Of a DNA stretch of 64,000 bases, positions 40,400 through 54,100 are shown piece by piece. The stretch spans positions 1-64,000 of IMG/VR virus record IMGVR_UViG_3300017917_000693. One strand, given 5' to 3'. Both the position numbers and the translations under genes were made by a program. Within the stretch, counting starts at the first letter, position 1. Every line of letters starts with the position of its first letter. The DNA is from a virus. The notes below the pieces were generated by a model. It was not told the origin of the DNA. It searched no databases and saw only the letters and a program-made list of their open reading frames with translations.

Positions 40400-42103
40400 C
40401 TACGGATTTTCAATGTTGTAAATTCTTTCGGCTAATTGATTAATTGCATCTTCAATTGAATAAACCGGGGTAGTCCAATGAGTTGCATTTGCCATGGTAA
40501 ATGATACACTACCATTTACATATCCATTAGACGGCAATGAAAGATTTCCATCTTCTGTGAACTGCCACGTGTGAGTAACTGCGGTGTTTGCATTATGTAT
40601 GGTTACATTTGCAAAAGTTTCAGTAATTTCAACTGTGTTAAATATTGAAATGTTTCCGCTAACAGAACTAATAGCAGCAGCACCGTTGCTAGGGGCTAGC
40701 AAAACTGCTGCATTTCCAGCTAAGGCTGTTATACCATTTAAGACACCGCCAAACGGCAACTCAATTCCTGCGGCTACGGATAATCCACCAGATGTAAATA
40801 TTCTGTCGCCATTGCTGGTTAGATTAGCATCATTGATATATAGTGTATTTTGTATGTAAGCATCATTCCATCTAAAATTGGTTGATCCTAAATTGTAAAC
40901 AATATTAGCACCAGGTATTACGTTTGCTAGTGCTGTAGTGCCGTTGACAATATTAGCTACGTTAGCGTTAACTAGAGTAATACTTCCATCAATTGATGTA
41001 ATGTTACCTTCTAAGGTTGTAATATTGCCTTCTAAGGTTGTAATGTTACCTTCTAAGGTTGTAATATTGCCTTCTAGTGTAGTGATATTACCTTCTAGTG
41101 TAGTAATGTTGCCTTCGATAGTTGTAACATTGGCTGTTAAATTTGCCAAGTCTGAAGTAATAGCTGTTACATTTGCCTCTATATTTGCTATAGGGGACAG
41201 ATCAATATTTGCTAAATCGCTTTGTACATTTGCTAAGTCACTTTGTAAATTAGCAACGTTGGCTGTAGCATTGGTAATTTCATCTATGTACGCTTGGCTA
41301 AATGCGGTATCTTGTTGTGAGTCATCTGGCCAAACTATTGCGCCGCCTTGAGCATACAACCATGTAAATGGAGGATCGCCATAGTTAAATCCAGCTACAT
41401 TAATTTGTGCCGAAATGTTACTAACAATAACGCTAGAAGTTACGTCAGCATTAGCATCAATAGCATTTAACCCAACAATACCATCATTTGGACTGTTTAG
41501 TGCTAATCCGTAAGTACCAGGTTGGCCAACTACTTCGGTTTCATCAATGTAACTGCCTTGGCTAAATGTGATTTGTGTGTCGGCGACACTTAAGGTATTC
41601 GCTGTAATATCAGCGGCAATTGGTAACGTAGTTTGAATATTACCACTGACAACACTAATTTCAGCACCACCTAAATAAATTGTACTACCGCTTAGATACA
41701 GATCTTTCCATTGTGCAGATGAGCTACCTAAACTATAAGTTACATTAGCCCCAGGTACTAAATTGCCAAATGTAGCAGTACCATTGGTTACATTAGAAAT
41801 TAAATTATATTGTACTGCAACGTTTGCTTCGATTGTTGCTACATTACTTTGTAGATTTGCAACATTACTCTGTAGTGTAGATACATTAGATTGTAGTGAG
41901 GAAATATTAGAATCTTGTGAGCCGGCGTTAGCTGTTAGGTTAGCTACATCTGTAGCCAAAGTACCTATAATATAGGTCTTTACTTGATCTACATTGCCTT
42001 GTAGTGTAGTCAATGTTCCTGAAACATTGGCCACTAATGGCAAAATAACGTTGCCAGTTATTGTGGTTGCGTTTCCAAGTTGACTAATCTTAATTGTTGC
42101 CAT
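40400..42103 (-). CDS. Coiled-coil tail-fibre protein, 567 aa
   Basis: The protein has two coiled-coil regions: SNVSTLQSNVANLQSNV near residues 67-95, and a run of six near-exact 7-residue repeats (TTLEGNI) near residues 325-370. Beta-type segments (NVTYSLGSSSAQWKDLYLSGSTIYLGG, repeated as NIVYNLGSTNFRWNDAY) flank them, and the end (HWTTPVYSIEDAINQLAERIYNIE) is helical. This is the build of a trimeric fibre. The start follows the giant gene by 2 bases, and the GAGGAA at the end of that gene acts as its ribosome site. It probably assembles with the fibres below it. Confidence 0.78.
   Translation of the reverse strand: MATIKISQLGNATTITGNVILPLVANVSGTLTTLQGNVDQVKTYIIGTLATDVANLTANAGSQDSNISSLQSNVSTLQSNVANLQSNVATIEANVAVQYNLISNVTNGTATFGNLVPGANVTYSLGSSSAQWKDLYLSGSTIYLGGAEISVVSGNIQTTLPIAADITANTLSVADTQITFSQGSYIDETEVVGQPGTYGLALNSPNDGIVGLNAIDANADVTSSVIVSNISAQINVAGFNYGDPPFTWLYAQGGAIVWPDDSQQDTAFSQAYIDEITNATANVANLQSDLANVQSDLANIDLSPIANIEANVTAITSDLANLTANVTTIEGNITTLEGNITTLEGNITTLEGNITTLEGNITTLEGNITSIDGSITLVNANVANIVNGTTALANVIPGANIVYNLGSTNFRWNDAYIQNTLYINDANLTSNGDRIFTSGGLSVAAGIELPFGGVLNGITALAGNAAVLLAPSNGAAAISSVSGNISIFNTVEITETFANVTIHNANTAVTHTWQFTEDGNLSLPSNGYVNGSVSFTMANATHWTTPVYSIEDAINQLAERIYNIENP
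41001..41126. repeat. 21-bp tandem repeat in coiled-coil gene
   Basis: Six 21-bp units (41001, 41022, 41043, 41064, 41085, 41106) code for TTLEGNI-type heptads. The first four alternate ATGTTACC and ATATTGCC openings, so the period is partly 42 bp. Such repeats can gain or lose units by slippage and change the length of the fibre. Confidence 0.85.
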
Positions 42104-42105
42104 TT

Positions 42106-45100
42106 TTATTCCTCAATGATAATATCGCCGTCTTCGGTTGTTAGTATATTTACCGCGTTCTCGGTGATGATACCTACAGTATAGGTTGCTGGTTCTTCTT
42201 TTAAGAATAGTATCTGCGGAGATACCGTATCACGTTCATATATACCTGCGCTGACATTGGCGCTGACATTACTCCATACATTCGCTGTTACTAAAATGTT
42301 ACCTGAACCAATGGTAGCGTTACCCACGGTATCAATATCGTATCCAATAAATTTATTCATTAGCGGATAAACATTACCAGTGTAAGTTCCGTTGATAGCA
42401 ATATTGCTAGTTAATACCGGATCAACTGTTGAAACTGCTGGAACTACATTGGCGTCTACACCATTAACAAACACATTACCTGATGTATCTAATAGATCAA
42501 CGGTGGTGTAGGCTACGATTATATTTGCATCGCCCGAATTGGTTACCATCACCAGCAGATTAGCATCTGTACTTTCTTGCGTAATGTAATCACCAACATT
42601 AGCTGAAATATTGCCACTCATTGTGATGATAACATTACTGTAATCAAATTGATTAGCGTTGTTATAATTAATCCATACTAGGTCGGTTGTGCGATCACGA
42701 CCAACTACTGTAGCATTTGCACCACTGGTTGACTGTGTGATGTAATCGCCAACATTAGCAGTGATTTCACTGGACAATCTTAGCTGGTATGGTGGCGTAG
42801 TAGTTACTGTAAATTCTGTGTTAGCACTAATAGTTACGTTACCAACTACAGTACCTGGAATTTCTTGTAACAGGCTAGCATCGTAGACCAATGTACCTGC
42901 AGCGTGTACGTCAGGTGCTCCTGTACTCTGTGTACCACGACGTATCTGTTTTAGGGTGTTAGTATCTAGATCATTGATCCAGTATGTAATACGCTCGCCA
43001 CCAATGAATACTACTCCAGGAATTTGATTATCAATACTTGGAACAGCTAGTCTGCTTGAATCCACTACAGCAATTTCAGTATCAGACAGTGTCAAGTCCT
43101 GGGCTAGTGTTGTGGTGTATCTATCAGCAATACGTAGATAACTAGTCTCATTAACAATTTCATCAAAGAAATAATAGCTACGGTTGAATATTCTGTAACC
43201 AAGCACGTCAACGTTACCATTAACTTTTGTATAAACCTGCATATTAAGTGTTTCGTACATAATACCAGGTATTAATTCTTCAGGAGCATGACTACTATAA
43301 CGATCTACATAGGCACCGCCAACAATATTAATGTCCTCAGGGCGGATTCCTAGGTTAACATCTGTGTAGGTACTTTGAATAACAGCATCGTAACTGCTGT
43401 CGCTCATGACTGGAAGTCCAGCTTCGTCGTAGGCCACCGGATCAAACACAGATGAATCGTATGGACTAAACTCTGTAGAGCTAATTAGTTCGTAAACAGT
43501 TGGATAGCTGTTTGCCCAGCTGCCATCAATTTTAACGTTACCGCTGCCTAGCGTAAAGTCTTCTGAACTGACTATAGCTCCAGAAACTTTAGTATTGCTC
43601 CAAACACGAGTAACTGTAACATTTGCTCCTACGGTTGTTTCAGCACCAACAGCACTAACATTTCCTGTGCCATAGGCTATGTTAGATCCATTGACCTGAA
43701 TAGTATATTGATCATCTAGTAGAACGTTTGCTTCAGTGTCTGTGACAAATGGAATGCCATTATTACTGATGGCTAACACTTGATAGCTGTCCGTGACACT
43801 GGCATAAACAGTTGCGTTAGCGCCATTGGCAAATGGTTGAGTAATAAAGTTTCCAGCTGCGGCAGTAATTTCTCCGTCAAATGATAGTATTGTATCATAA
43901 GGCAATGGTTGTACAATACTGCTGCCCACCGATACATTTACATTTGAACTAAATGTTATGTTTGCCTGTGTAACACCAGAGAAGCCCGGTGATTGTTCAA
44001 ATCCTAGACCTAAAACATTTACACCTGGATATTCTACACCTTTGATTAACTGTTTCAAATCTCGCGGAGTCATACGAGTTGTTGGCTGGTAGTAGGACAT
44101 GATGCGATCGTTGGCATTCTTAATGTTAGCCGCTGGATAAACATCATAGTCAGTGGCAACAAACTTAGTACCCGATGTAGCATTAGATTTAATTGTGTAG
44201 GCTATACCATTATAGGTGATTACATCACCAGCAATGACATAACCGTTGTCATCAAACACTGTTTGAACATAAGCTGTGTTGGCTGTCCAATCTTTAACAG
44301 CACTAGTATAGTTAACACGGTCAAACTTCATTGATGTGTTAATACTACGAACTTGTTCGTTTTTCAATCTAGCATAAGCTGTAGCGCCTACGCCGTTGCC
44401 GTTAATTACTACAATAGGAGTTAAGGTATAACCACTGCCTGGATTGTCTACTACAATCTCCGTTACCGATCCAGTGTCACCGTCGATGATAGCGTGTGCT
44501 CTGGCACCAGAACCATCACCGTAGATTTCAACTACTGGAATTTCAGTGTATCCACTACCTGGATTTTCAACAGTAATAGCCGCAATAGAATGTTTTCTAT
44601 TTTGATACCACTGATTGTATGGATCTGTTTGCCATAACTGTTCGTCTTTTTCAACAAAACCAAAGTCGCCACTTGGACTACGGAAAATTCTTACATCAGT
44701 GTCGTAATATGCTGGCAGGTCGAAGTCAGTTACACTACCCTCAAAAGTATCATTACCGTTGTAGTTAATTAAGTATTCACGTATTTTAACTGCATATGGT
44801 TTAACTTCTTCAATATAGCTTTGGTAGTATGTTTGGTTATCTTTAATGTAGTTTGGTGGTTGAATTAAACCACGTAGTTGATGCACTACACTAATGAAAC
44901 TTGTCTTAAAGATCCAGTCGACATATTTCTGCTCACTGAAAATATAGTTTACCAGACTAAAGAATAAATTGTTAAACTGTCCTTCTAGTTCACCGGTAAA
45001 GATGTCTTCTATTAGGCCATTAATAATGTAGCGTATTTCTTCGCTAGGAACATCAACAGTGTTGGTCAATTTATTGGCGTTCAGTTGAACGGTACCATTT

Positions 45101-48100
45101 TGACGACCAATGGTAAAGAATTCTCTGTTGTCATTAACTAATACTAGTTCCCATAGACCGGCACCAGCGTTGTTAATTTTAATAATATCGCCAGGTGCGT
45201 ACGGAAGTTTTAACGCATCCACTAGTGTGTCAACAGCATAGGTTGCCTTGACACTGCTGTTATATCCTGTGTAGTACCAGTCTACGTAATCCCAGAACAA
45301 ACTAGTTTTGTAGCTTTGTGTTTGTATAATGTTCCAAGTTCTGTCGGCAGTTAACTCATGTAAGGTCCAACGACCTTCTAATGTAGTATTTGTCAAGACC
45401 AGTACACGATAACCTGTTGGATCATTTAAGAATACGCCATCTTTATCGTACAAGTTATAAGTGTCAATAAACTGTAACAGATCCTCAGTGTCAACTGCTT
45501 CATTATATTCATCTAATTTAATATTAGGTTTAGCTTCTTCGGCTAAGAAGTTTGTTAAATTAAATTGAACACTTATTGGATACTGTTCAAATAAATTATT
45601 GGTAAATTCAATTAGCACATTCAGAGCTGCAATACGATCCACAAACATGCTTTGTCTTGGTCTAATCTCAATACCGTAACGATCTGCTACACTAAGATTT
45701 AAATCGGGTACAGTGTTTCCTGCAGAATCTTTTGTGCTTAGACTGTCTATTAATTTATTAACAATACGTTCAGGTACACGACTATCGGCGTTATTTTTTT
45801 GTATTAATTCGTACTCACTGTGAATAATACTATCATTGCGTATTAACTCATAGTCAATGTGTAGAATGGTATTATCGGCGCTTAGATAGTCACTGATGTT
45901 ATAGACGATCACAGAGTTTTCTGCAATAATCGCCGCATAAGGAGTACCGTTGCCCTTAGGGTTTTCAATTAATGTTGTAATTACAGTTAAAGGTAATTTT
46001 CTATTAGGTAAATTTTCATCTAAGTTTGGTTTATTAATTACCCAGAAATAGTATTTGTTTCCAATGATGTTAGTAACTGGATCTACATTTATTATTTCTA
46101 CGTAGGCACTGTTATTTGCATACTTAGGTACACCTTGTCCTGGATATGTTTCAACATACAAGGACGGTAATACGTCACTTTCAACCCACTCACATACTTC
46201 AACAGTTGATCCCGGGAATAGACGACCCCAGTTAAGACTGCGATAGATTAACGAATCTTGCTCGTAGTCAATAAAGCGAATTGCATCAAGGTTCCACCAA
46301 ACTTCGCCTACCTGCGCAGGGCCCCAGAATACATCTCTCTGTATTGTTTCAACTGTGTCACTGCCACGATTGTAAACCGCAGGATCGTAGGCAGTTTTAT
46401 ATTTGATTTCTTGTTCAGCTTGTCCTAAAATCTTACCCTTGGCTGGGTCAATAAATTCTAAGTTACTTAAAATTGTATTTGTATTATTATTGTACAGATA
46501 GATTCGGTTCACGCTGTCAACATCGACTGTAGGTTGTTGATAACGAATTAAGTTCCAACCACGACCACCAGTCTGGTTATTGAATACATAAACGCTACCA
46601 GTGTCTGTACCACTAGTGTCGTCGGCAGTAGATGTAACTACTAAAAAGTCTCCAATGATATCAATAGCAGCACCATATCTATCGCGAGGATTTAAGTCAC
46701 CTGGGTCAATCTGTTGACAGAATGCGTAACGTCCTGGGTGTTCAACTTCATCTCTAGGATCATCATACAGTTCGTACGTATAGACACTACCGCTGCCAGG
46801 AATGCTATCAAATATTCCAGTGGTACGAGTGTCAAAGAATGTTACATCACCGTCAAAGGTAGTGTAACGTCTTGTTGTACCGCGTTCACTGGATATTAAC
46901 AACATATAGGCGTTACGTGCCAGAATAACCTTGGTACCAAAGTATTCGCCAGGATTGCCATATGGATTAATAATAATCTGCATGAATGCAAATACTGCCA
47001 TTTCAGCATCAGCATAAACGTTGTTACCGTTTACGTTACCATCTGTGTTTGTACCAGTTAAAGTACGTAACAAGTTTTTAGCAACTGTTTTGTCTGTGGT
47101 TAAGCGCAAGAACCCGTTGAGGTTAACAGCACTAATACCTAATAGGTTAGCATCATTAACTGTGCCAACAAATTCGTCGAGTGTAGTAACTCTTGGAACT
47201 ACTCCAGCATTAACACCGTTAACAGAGATGTTGCCAGACCCAATGGTAAACAAGTTTGCTGTATTTGCATAGGCACTGATGTTAATATAGGAGCCCTCTG
47301 GTGCTACAGAGAAGTAATAAGTATCACCGGTGTAGAAAGGACTAGCCACTGTGGAATCAGTTTCAATAGTAATGATGTCACCATTGACTGCAATATCTGT
47401 AACTCGTGTTCCAGTTACAATGTTATTACCAGTTACATACCATCCGACCTGAACGTTATTGATATCAGTATTAAATGATACAGTAGTTGTAAAGTTTGCC
47501 GAACTAGGTATAGACACATTGCCTGTATCGTGTACTGATCCTGTGCTGTTTACTCCTGTTACTCGTACATTAGCACCTGTGCTAGGCTGAGTAATATAGT
47601 CGCCTTCTTTGACAATGACATGTCCATTAACCGCAAGACCTACACGAACTTCAAAGTTGTCTAGACGAATTGTATCGCCTGGTGTAAATGTAGGATCTTT
47701 CTTAAAGCCAGTATTGATACCGTACAAGCGTCCCTTGTGGTGGAACTTCCATACCGCACCAGTGTTGTATATAGTGCCGTTGTCGTAGAATGGCGCACCT
47801 ACGTAGAACGCACAGTTATTTGAACAGATAGTAAATGCTGTACCAAATCTTGTGTTAAACTGAATAGCGTCCAGACCACCTTCCAAGCTGTCAATACCAA
47901 TTAGTTTTTCAAGCAAGGTAAACTTATTAGTTTCAATATTAACAACTTTACCAATGCCCAGCGGAACATTTAATGTTAAAGTTTTGGTTCCTGTTGTAGT
48001 TGAGAATTCTGTTGGCGGTAATTCTAAGCCATCGACTGTAACACGAGTAACCGCAGGTATAGGTTCAACTGTGGTATAGACTGTGCTGTCAGTGCTGTTG

Positions 48101-51100
48101 AATGCTTCAATGATACGATCAATTACATAGACCGCACCAGCACCAGTAAACTCTGTGTACTCGGTGCGAGGGAATACGTTTCCTTCAAAGGTAATACTAG
48201 GAGTATCAGTGCCAATTGGTATAGATTTTTTAACTGAGGTTATACCATCGCTGAATATACCTACGTTAACTGTAGCGTTAGGTGCACCAACACCTAGCTG
48301 TGCACCATCTAAGCTGGCATCAATTGCGTAGCCAAATTCACTGCCCACCGGACAGCCAACATCGGTACTTTCTATTGTAGTTAATAGTCTATAGTATGGT
48401 TGCTGTGTAATTGTTAGCGTTGTGCTAGTAGCAAAGGCCACGGTAAAAGTCAGTGTAGTTCCAGACAATGTGTAGTCAATGTTTGGAATATATGTTCGTG
48501 TAGCTGAAGTTACTAATAACGAATTAGCATCGTTAGTAACTTTAGGTGTAAACGGAACCGTAACTGAGGTGCCTGAGCTAACAGTAACGTTTCCTGAAGC
48601 TCTGGGAATATATCTATCTAAAGCATAAACGTAACAATGGTCGTTACCTGGTGCACCAACGTATAGCCAGTGACCGTGTTCATCAAATGCAAAACTAAAT
48701 CCAAAGTGATCGCCTGTGGCATTTACATTACCAACTACAATCTGACCACGTTGCCATTCAGTTGAGTCTACAGTTTGATTGTATATGTAGACTAATCCTA
48801 CGTTGGCACTACCGCTAGCGCCGGTACTCTTAGGAGCACTTACCGCTATGGTTTTAGCGTATCCATCAACTTCTGGATCGTTGTGAATTGCAGTATCAAG
48901 ATGATAACCGTAGTTGTATGTATTGGCTCCATCTGGAGTAATTTTTAGTGTGTTGATCCATTCGCCGTTGTCATTGCGGTCAAATATATCTATTAGTCCG
49001 GTATTGGTTGACACAGAAAGGTTAGCATACAAGTCGCTGCCAACAACGATACTGTTTTCGCCGTCGTCGAACATTTTCACAGATCTTCCGTAGCCAATGT
49101 TTGATACAGTTTCCAGTGATGTTTTTTCTAGTCGTTGTTTTAAGCCATACGGAAATTGTTTTTCGTAGACTTTCCAGAGATTGTTACCAGTTTCAAAAGG
49201 TTGCCCTTGTACAAAACTTGTAGGTGCGTCAAGGTCGATCCAGATTTTTTCACCAGCTTTCCAACCGTGTGGTGGCACATATTCACGTGCATTTTCCATG
49301 TATAGGAATCGTAGACTGTCCAAGCGGAATAGTATACCATTACCAGTTAAGGTAGTTAACTCTGTGGTGTCGCCAGTATAGGCCACTGTAAATTCTGTTA
49401 AACTTACTACGTCAATTACCTGATAGAAACCATCGAAGGCATCTCCAAAGTTACGTATCAATACAACACTATTTTCTTCAACACCGTGTGGTACATCTGT
49501 ACGGAATTTAATAAAACCGTCTAATAAATTATCAACTTCAACAACCTGAATATCTGTTTCTGTAACACGATAAACGTTCCAGCGTCGTTGGAAATCTTTA
49601 GCTACCCAGATAGTGTAGCCACTGCCCACGTTGTCAATAATTGAATCAAGATTCTTGTAGTCAGCTAAATCAAAAATTGTAGCATCAACGTCATCTAAGT
49701 TTACATAGCCCGCTGTAGGAATGTCGTTATCGTAGTCACTGCTGTCATTTCTAATAGACGCAATAGTTCCGTTGTAACGATCAGTAGATCTATATAGGTT
49801 TTCTGCAGAGAACACAGTTACTCCGTCAGACGCTGCGCTGTTGGTTGTAAACTCAGCACGAGCAGGATTAACCGCAAAGGCTTTTTCATCTAACTTAATT
49901 TCTAAGTATGGATTAATTGTAATAGCACCATACTCGCCAACACGCACTGCCCACTCTTCGTAGTACTCAATGGCACTGTTTAAATTGTTAAATTCTGCTT
50001 TAGTTAACGCATCAACAGCATTGGCACTGCCTTTCTGCTTGATGTAACCTTTATAGAATTCAACCTGTGTAGTTTCGTTTAGTCCAAGGTCATCTAAATA
50101 CGGACGTGGTTTAAATCCAATTAATCCGTGACTGTATTTTACATTTTCAGCGTCGTTGAAGTAGCCGTAGCTGTCATAGTAACTCTGTGCTCTGACTGCA
50201 TTACTACTTAAGTTAGGCAATAATCCTTTCTTAATTTGATCGTAGTCAGCAACTTTCCAGAGACTAAAATTAAAAGTGTCACTGGCTATAACATTTTCTA
50301 TGGCAACATAGAATTGATCTTTATATTGTACTAGTTCGCCTTTGAGATAATCTTTGCCGGCAACCCAGAGATCAACTTTACCTGAATTATAGACAAAGCC
50401 TGGAGCATACAGACTACCATCCCACTCAGCAGTTTTTTGACCAATAAGTTTTAATCGATATTGTCTATTACCCAGTTCTGGTTTATAGATAATGTCATTG
50501 AACACTGTGGTGTTGTCAAAGATTAACGCATGTTCAAATTGAACTAGGTCTAATTCTAAATAACCAATTACCTGATCGTTTGATAATTTAACCTTGGTAT
50601 TTTCAGGTGTACGATATACAAGATAGTTATTATTCTTAACTAATTTAAAGTTCTGATCTAATACCTTAGTACCGTACTGACTATCTGAAATACCATCAGT
50701 GATTGCACCAATGGTAATAGCATTTAGATTATCACCGACTGGGCTTAGTACTAGTATACTGCCCACTGGCCAGCCCTGCTGTACCCAGTATAAAAATTCT
50801 TTAGAACTTAATTTAAAGTTGCGTGTATCTCTTAGAGTTTCGTCGCGATCTTCAAAGGTAAATCCTGAAGCTTGCAAGAAACGTTCGTAGCTGATTAAGA
50901 AATCAACTACCTGTTGAGATGAACTAAATTCATAGCCGTAAGGTACAGTAATCTTGTATGGTTGATAATCGCGATAGAATGTAGCACTTAGATTTAATAC
51001 ATCTACACGTTGAGCATTAGTATTTGGAATACTAGGAATAATTGTAAAATAAGGATTTGATAAATTATATCCTCGTACACTAAAACCACTTTCAGTTCTC

Positions 51101-54100
51101 TGTACAATTACCGCACTGTAGACTAGTTTATTAACCGGTGATGACTTGTGCAGATAAACTTCATAGTTTTCGTTTGGTATAATAATACTGTCGTTAGTAC
51201 TGGTTGGGCTACTTTGTTCAGCTAATACCTGCAGATATTTCTTGTCGCTGTAGCCAGCCATCTTGTAGGACAGGTTAACTGTATAATTAGCCAACAGTTG
51301 ACTGATTCTAGTGGCAGGATTAATTCCTAAATTTGTCAGATAATCTGCTATCCAGTTTACATAGCCAGCGGCTCTGGTTATTGTGCCACTGGTTGTATCA
51401 CCGTTGAATTTAATGTCAGACTGTTTCAAGTGATCATTGGTGTCTGTCAGATACTGACCAATAGTTGAATTATAGTTGTATCTGGAAACGTCAGTTAGAA
51501 GACCAAAATATTTGCCAGGTACAGCCAATGCCAATGCCTGCTGTACGGCAAATGGGTACTCACTGCTACGACGCCATGCTGTTTCTACAGGACCCCACTC
51601 ACCAATAGCCCAGGCTTTAGCGGTGTCTCGACTGCTGAAACTAGCTGTCATAACCTGCACAGGGCTTTTTAGATTGCCGTTGTCATCTACAGGAATTACA
51701 CGACTAAGTCCAGGTCTGGCATAGCGTAGGTCAACGCCGGCACGTTCGCCGTCAATGATGCGTCCTGCTTCTAAGTCATCCCATAGTAGACTGTTACCAC
51801 CAGTGTATGGCGCAGGACCATAGTAGTCTTCCCACCAACTTGGTTTAACACTGAATCCTAGCATTTCCCAAGGACGTAAATGCGGTGCATCTGTGTCATA
51901 GAAATAGTGGAAACATGCTCGCCAGCCGCCAGGTAGAAGTTCGCTGTCAATTTCATCTGCAAAACTACTGTAGTTCCAGGTAAACGCATCCGATCCTTCA
52001 AACGTGTCGTTCAGACTAAAATCCAACTGATTGTTGCCTGCCCAGCTTAACAGTCCTCGTCCTAGTATTTGATTCATTTCAGCAATAGTATAATCACTGT
52101 TTCTGAACTTGCCTGGCATCACCGAATAAATTTCTAAATATGTCTTGCCATCGGCTAGTTTAATATTGTTGTAAATACGACGTTCTAATTCTAATAAGAA
52201 CTGATCTCTATAGTCGTTGAAAGCAGGTGTTAGGCTACCATCGTGTCCTCTGATAACATTAATCTCTTGTCTATAGGTGTCATCAGAGAATATCTCAGGA
52301 ATAAACTTAGGATAAAGACCTAACTTACTAGGAGTTTCAGGAATGTAGTTACCATCAGTATTTTGATACTCGACAATAGTCAACAGGTCGTCAGTGTTTA
52401 GGTCTACTAAATCTAAAATTGTCACTGCTGGGCGGTCAGTATTAAACACATAGTCACGATCTAATACAAGCTGTTGACCATTTAGATATACCAACACCGC
52501 TTGATTGCTTAATGTTGTACTGCTAAACACATTGGTTATTTCGTAGGTTCTTACCAATGGGTCAAAAATAGTGTAGCCGGTATCATTGATAACTGTTTTC
52601 AATGGACCGTATGGTACCATATCGCTATAGTACCAAGGAAAATCTCTATTTTTTAATTTATTGATTTCAGTTAAAATTAAATCAACACTAGCCACTGGAT
52701 CTGTTGGATCTATACCAACTAGATTTGTACTGTACTCTAAGAATTTATTTTTAAATCTTGTGTATTCTTGTTGCGCATAGCGTAGTGCGTTAATGAAGTT
52801 TGTATCTTCATTTAATAATGCTAACATAGCATGCGTTACAGGTGCACTATGTTGTAAGATGTCGCCACCTTGCTGTTTAACTTCAATGTCACGTAGATTA
52901 TTAGGACCTAGAATGTCACCTACTAGATCTTTGGTGTTAGTACTAGTATCAATAACATGGTTACGTAATTGACCCAATGTTAAGGTTGTTAGGTCTATAT
53001 TCTGAGCGTTTAAATCCAAGTTCAGTGGAACTTGATAATATCCTAAAGCACTTACCTGTTTACTGTAAATTAATAAATCAATTTTATCGCCAGCGGCCAA
53101 TGTTGAATTTACAGTAAGCACCAACGAAGTGTTATCAAACGAGTATTGATTGCGATCTAATATTCTATTGTTAACATAAACTTTAATATATGGTACTGTA
53201 GCTTCGGCAGCAGGTGCTACATCAATCACAAATTGATTTGATGCTTCGTAGATAAAAGATATCAGCTGATATTGTTTACTTGGTTCAACTACAGTACGCC
53301 AGGTATTAATAGGATACTTAGTATCTCTGTCAGTGATTTTGTGTATAAGCCCGGTAGATACTGGCTGTGTTACAGTCTGGCTGTCAACGATATATGTATA
53401 ATTTTCAGAATCGTAATAGTTAACAAATTCAATATCCCCTTGGGTTCCAAAATTACGATAGCTTAGTGGGAATCCTAAGACTGGATCATTAACGCCAGTG
53501 GGGTTACGTTTGTAGCCAAATAGTCGTGTACCCTCAAAACTGCTACCAGTTAATTCAGCGATACTTGTACCGTTGTTGTTAAACACATCAAATAACGGGT
53601 CCTGATTAACCGTGGTCTTTTGTTGACTTTCGAGCCAGTTGGTGCCATTGAACCACCATTGACTTCCTTTGAATCTACCCTGTGCTACTACCAATGTGTC
53701 ATATGGTTGTGCTACACCGTCGTCGGCGATAGTTAGTTTAATCTGCGCATCACCAGTTGGTCGTCCAAGTTCGTCTACCTGTGTTCTAACTAAAGATATT
53801 TCATAAATTTTGTCGCGCACCAATGGGTCGGCATCGCTGGCAAATAAAACACGTAATCCATCTGTCAGAGTAATGCCAAATGCTGTAGCGGTAATAACTC
53901 CGTTGATGTCAGGAGGAAATCTTAGTCCTTCGTACTCAGTAAAAGCATTAGTTGAGTCAACATCTAAGATATCAATATGACGCTTGCCAATACGGCCGCT
54001 GTTGTACAGTTGCATGTCTTTTTCAAACTGTATGATAGGGCGTTGCGCACGTTGCTGTTGATCAAATTGAGGAACGGTATTGTTATATCTTGCAGTGGCT

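Noticed and set aside
41001-41126. CRISPR array
   Set aside because: The repeats are directly adjacent 21-bp units without spacers and read as coding heptads.
40938-41351. 137-residue open frame on the plus strand
   Set aside because: It is the reverse of the heptad repeat (repeated LPSKVVI units) and exists only because the repeat has no stops in that frame.
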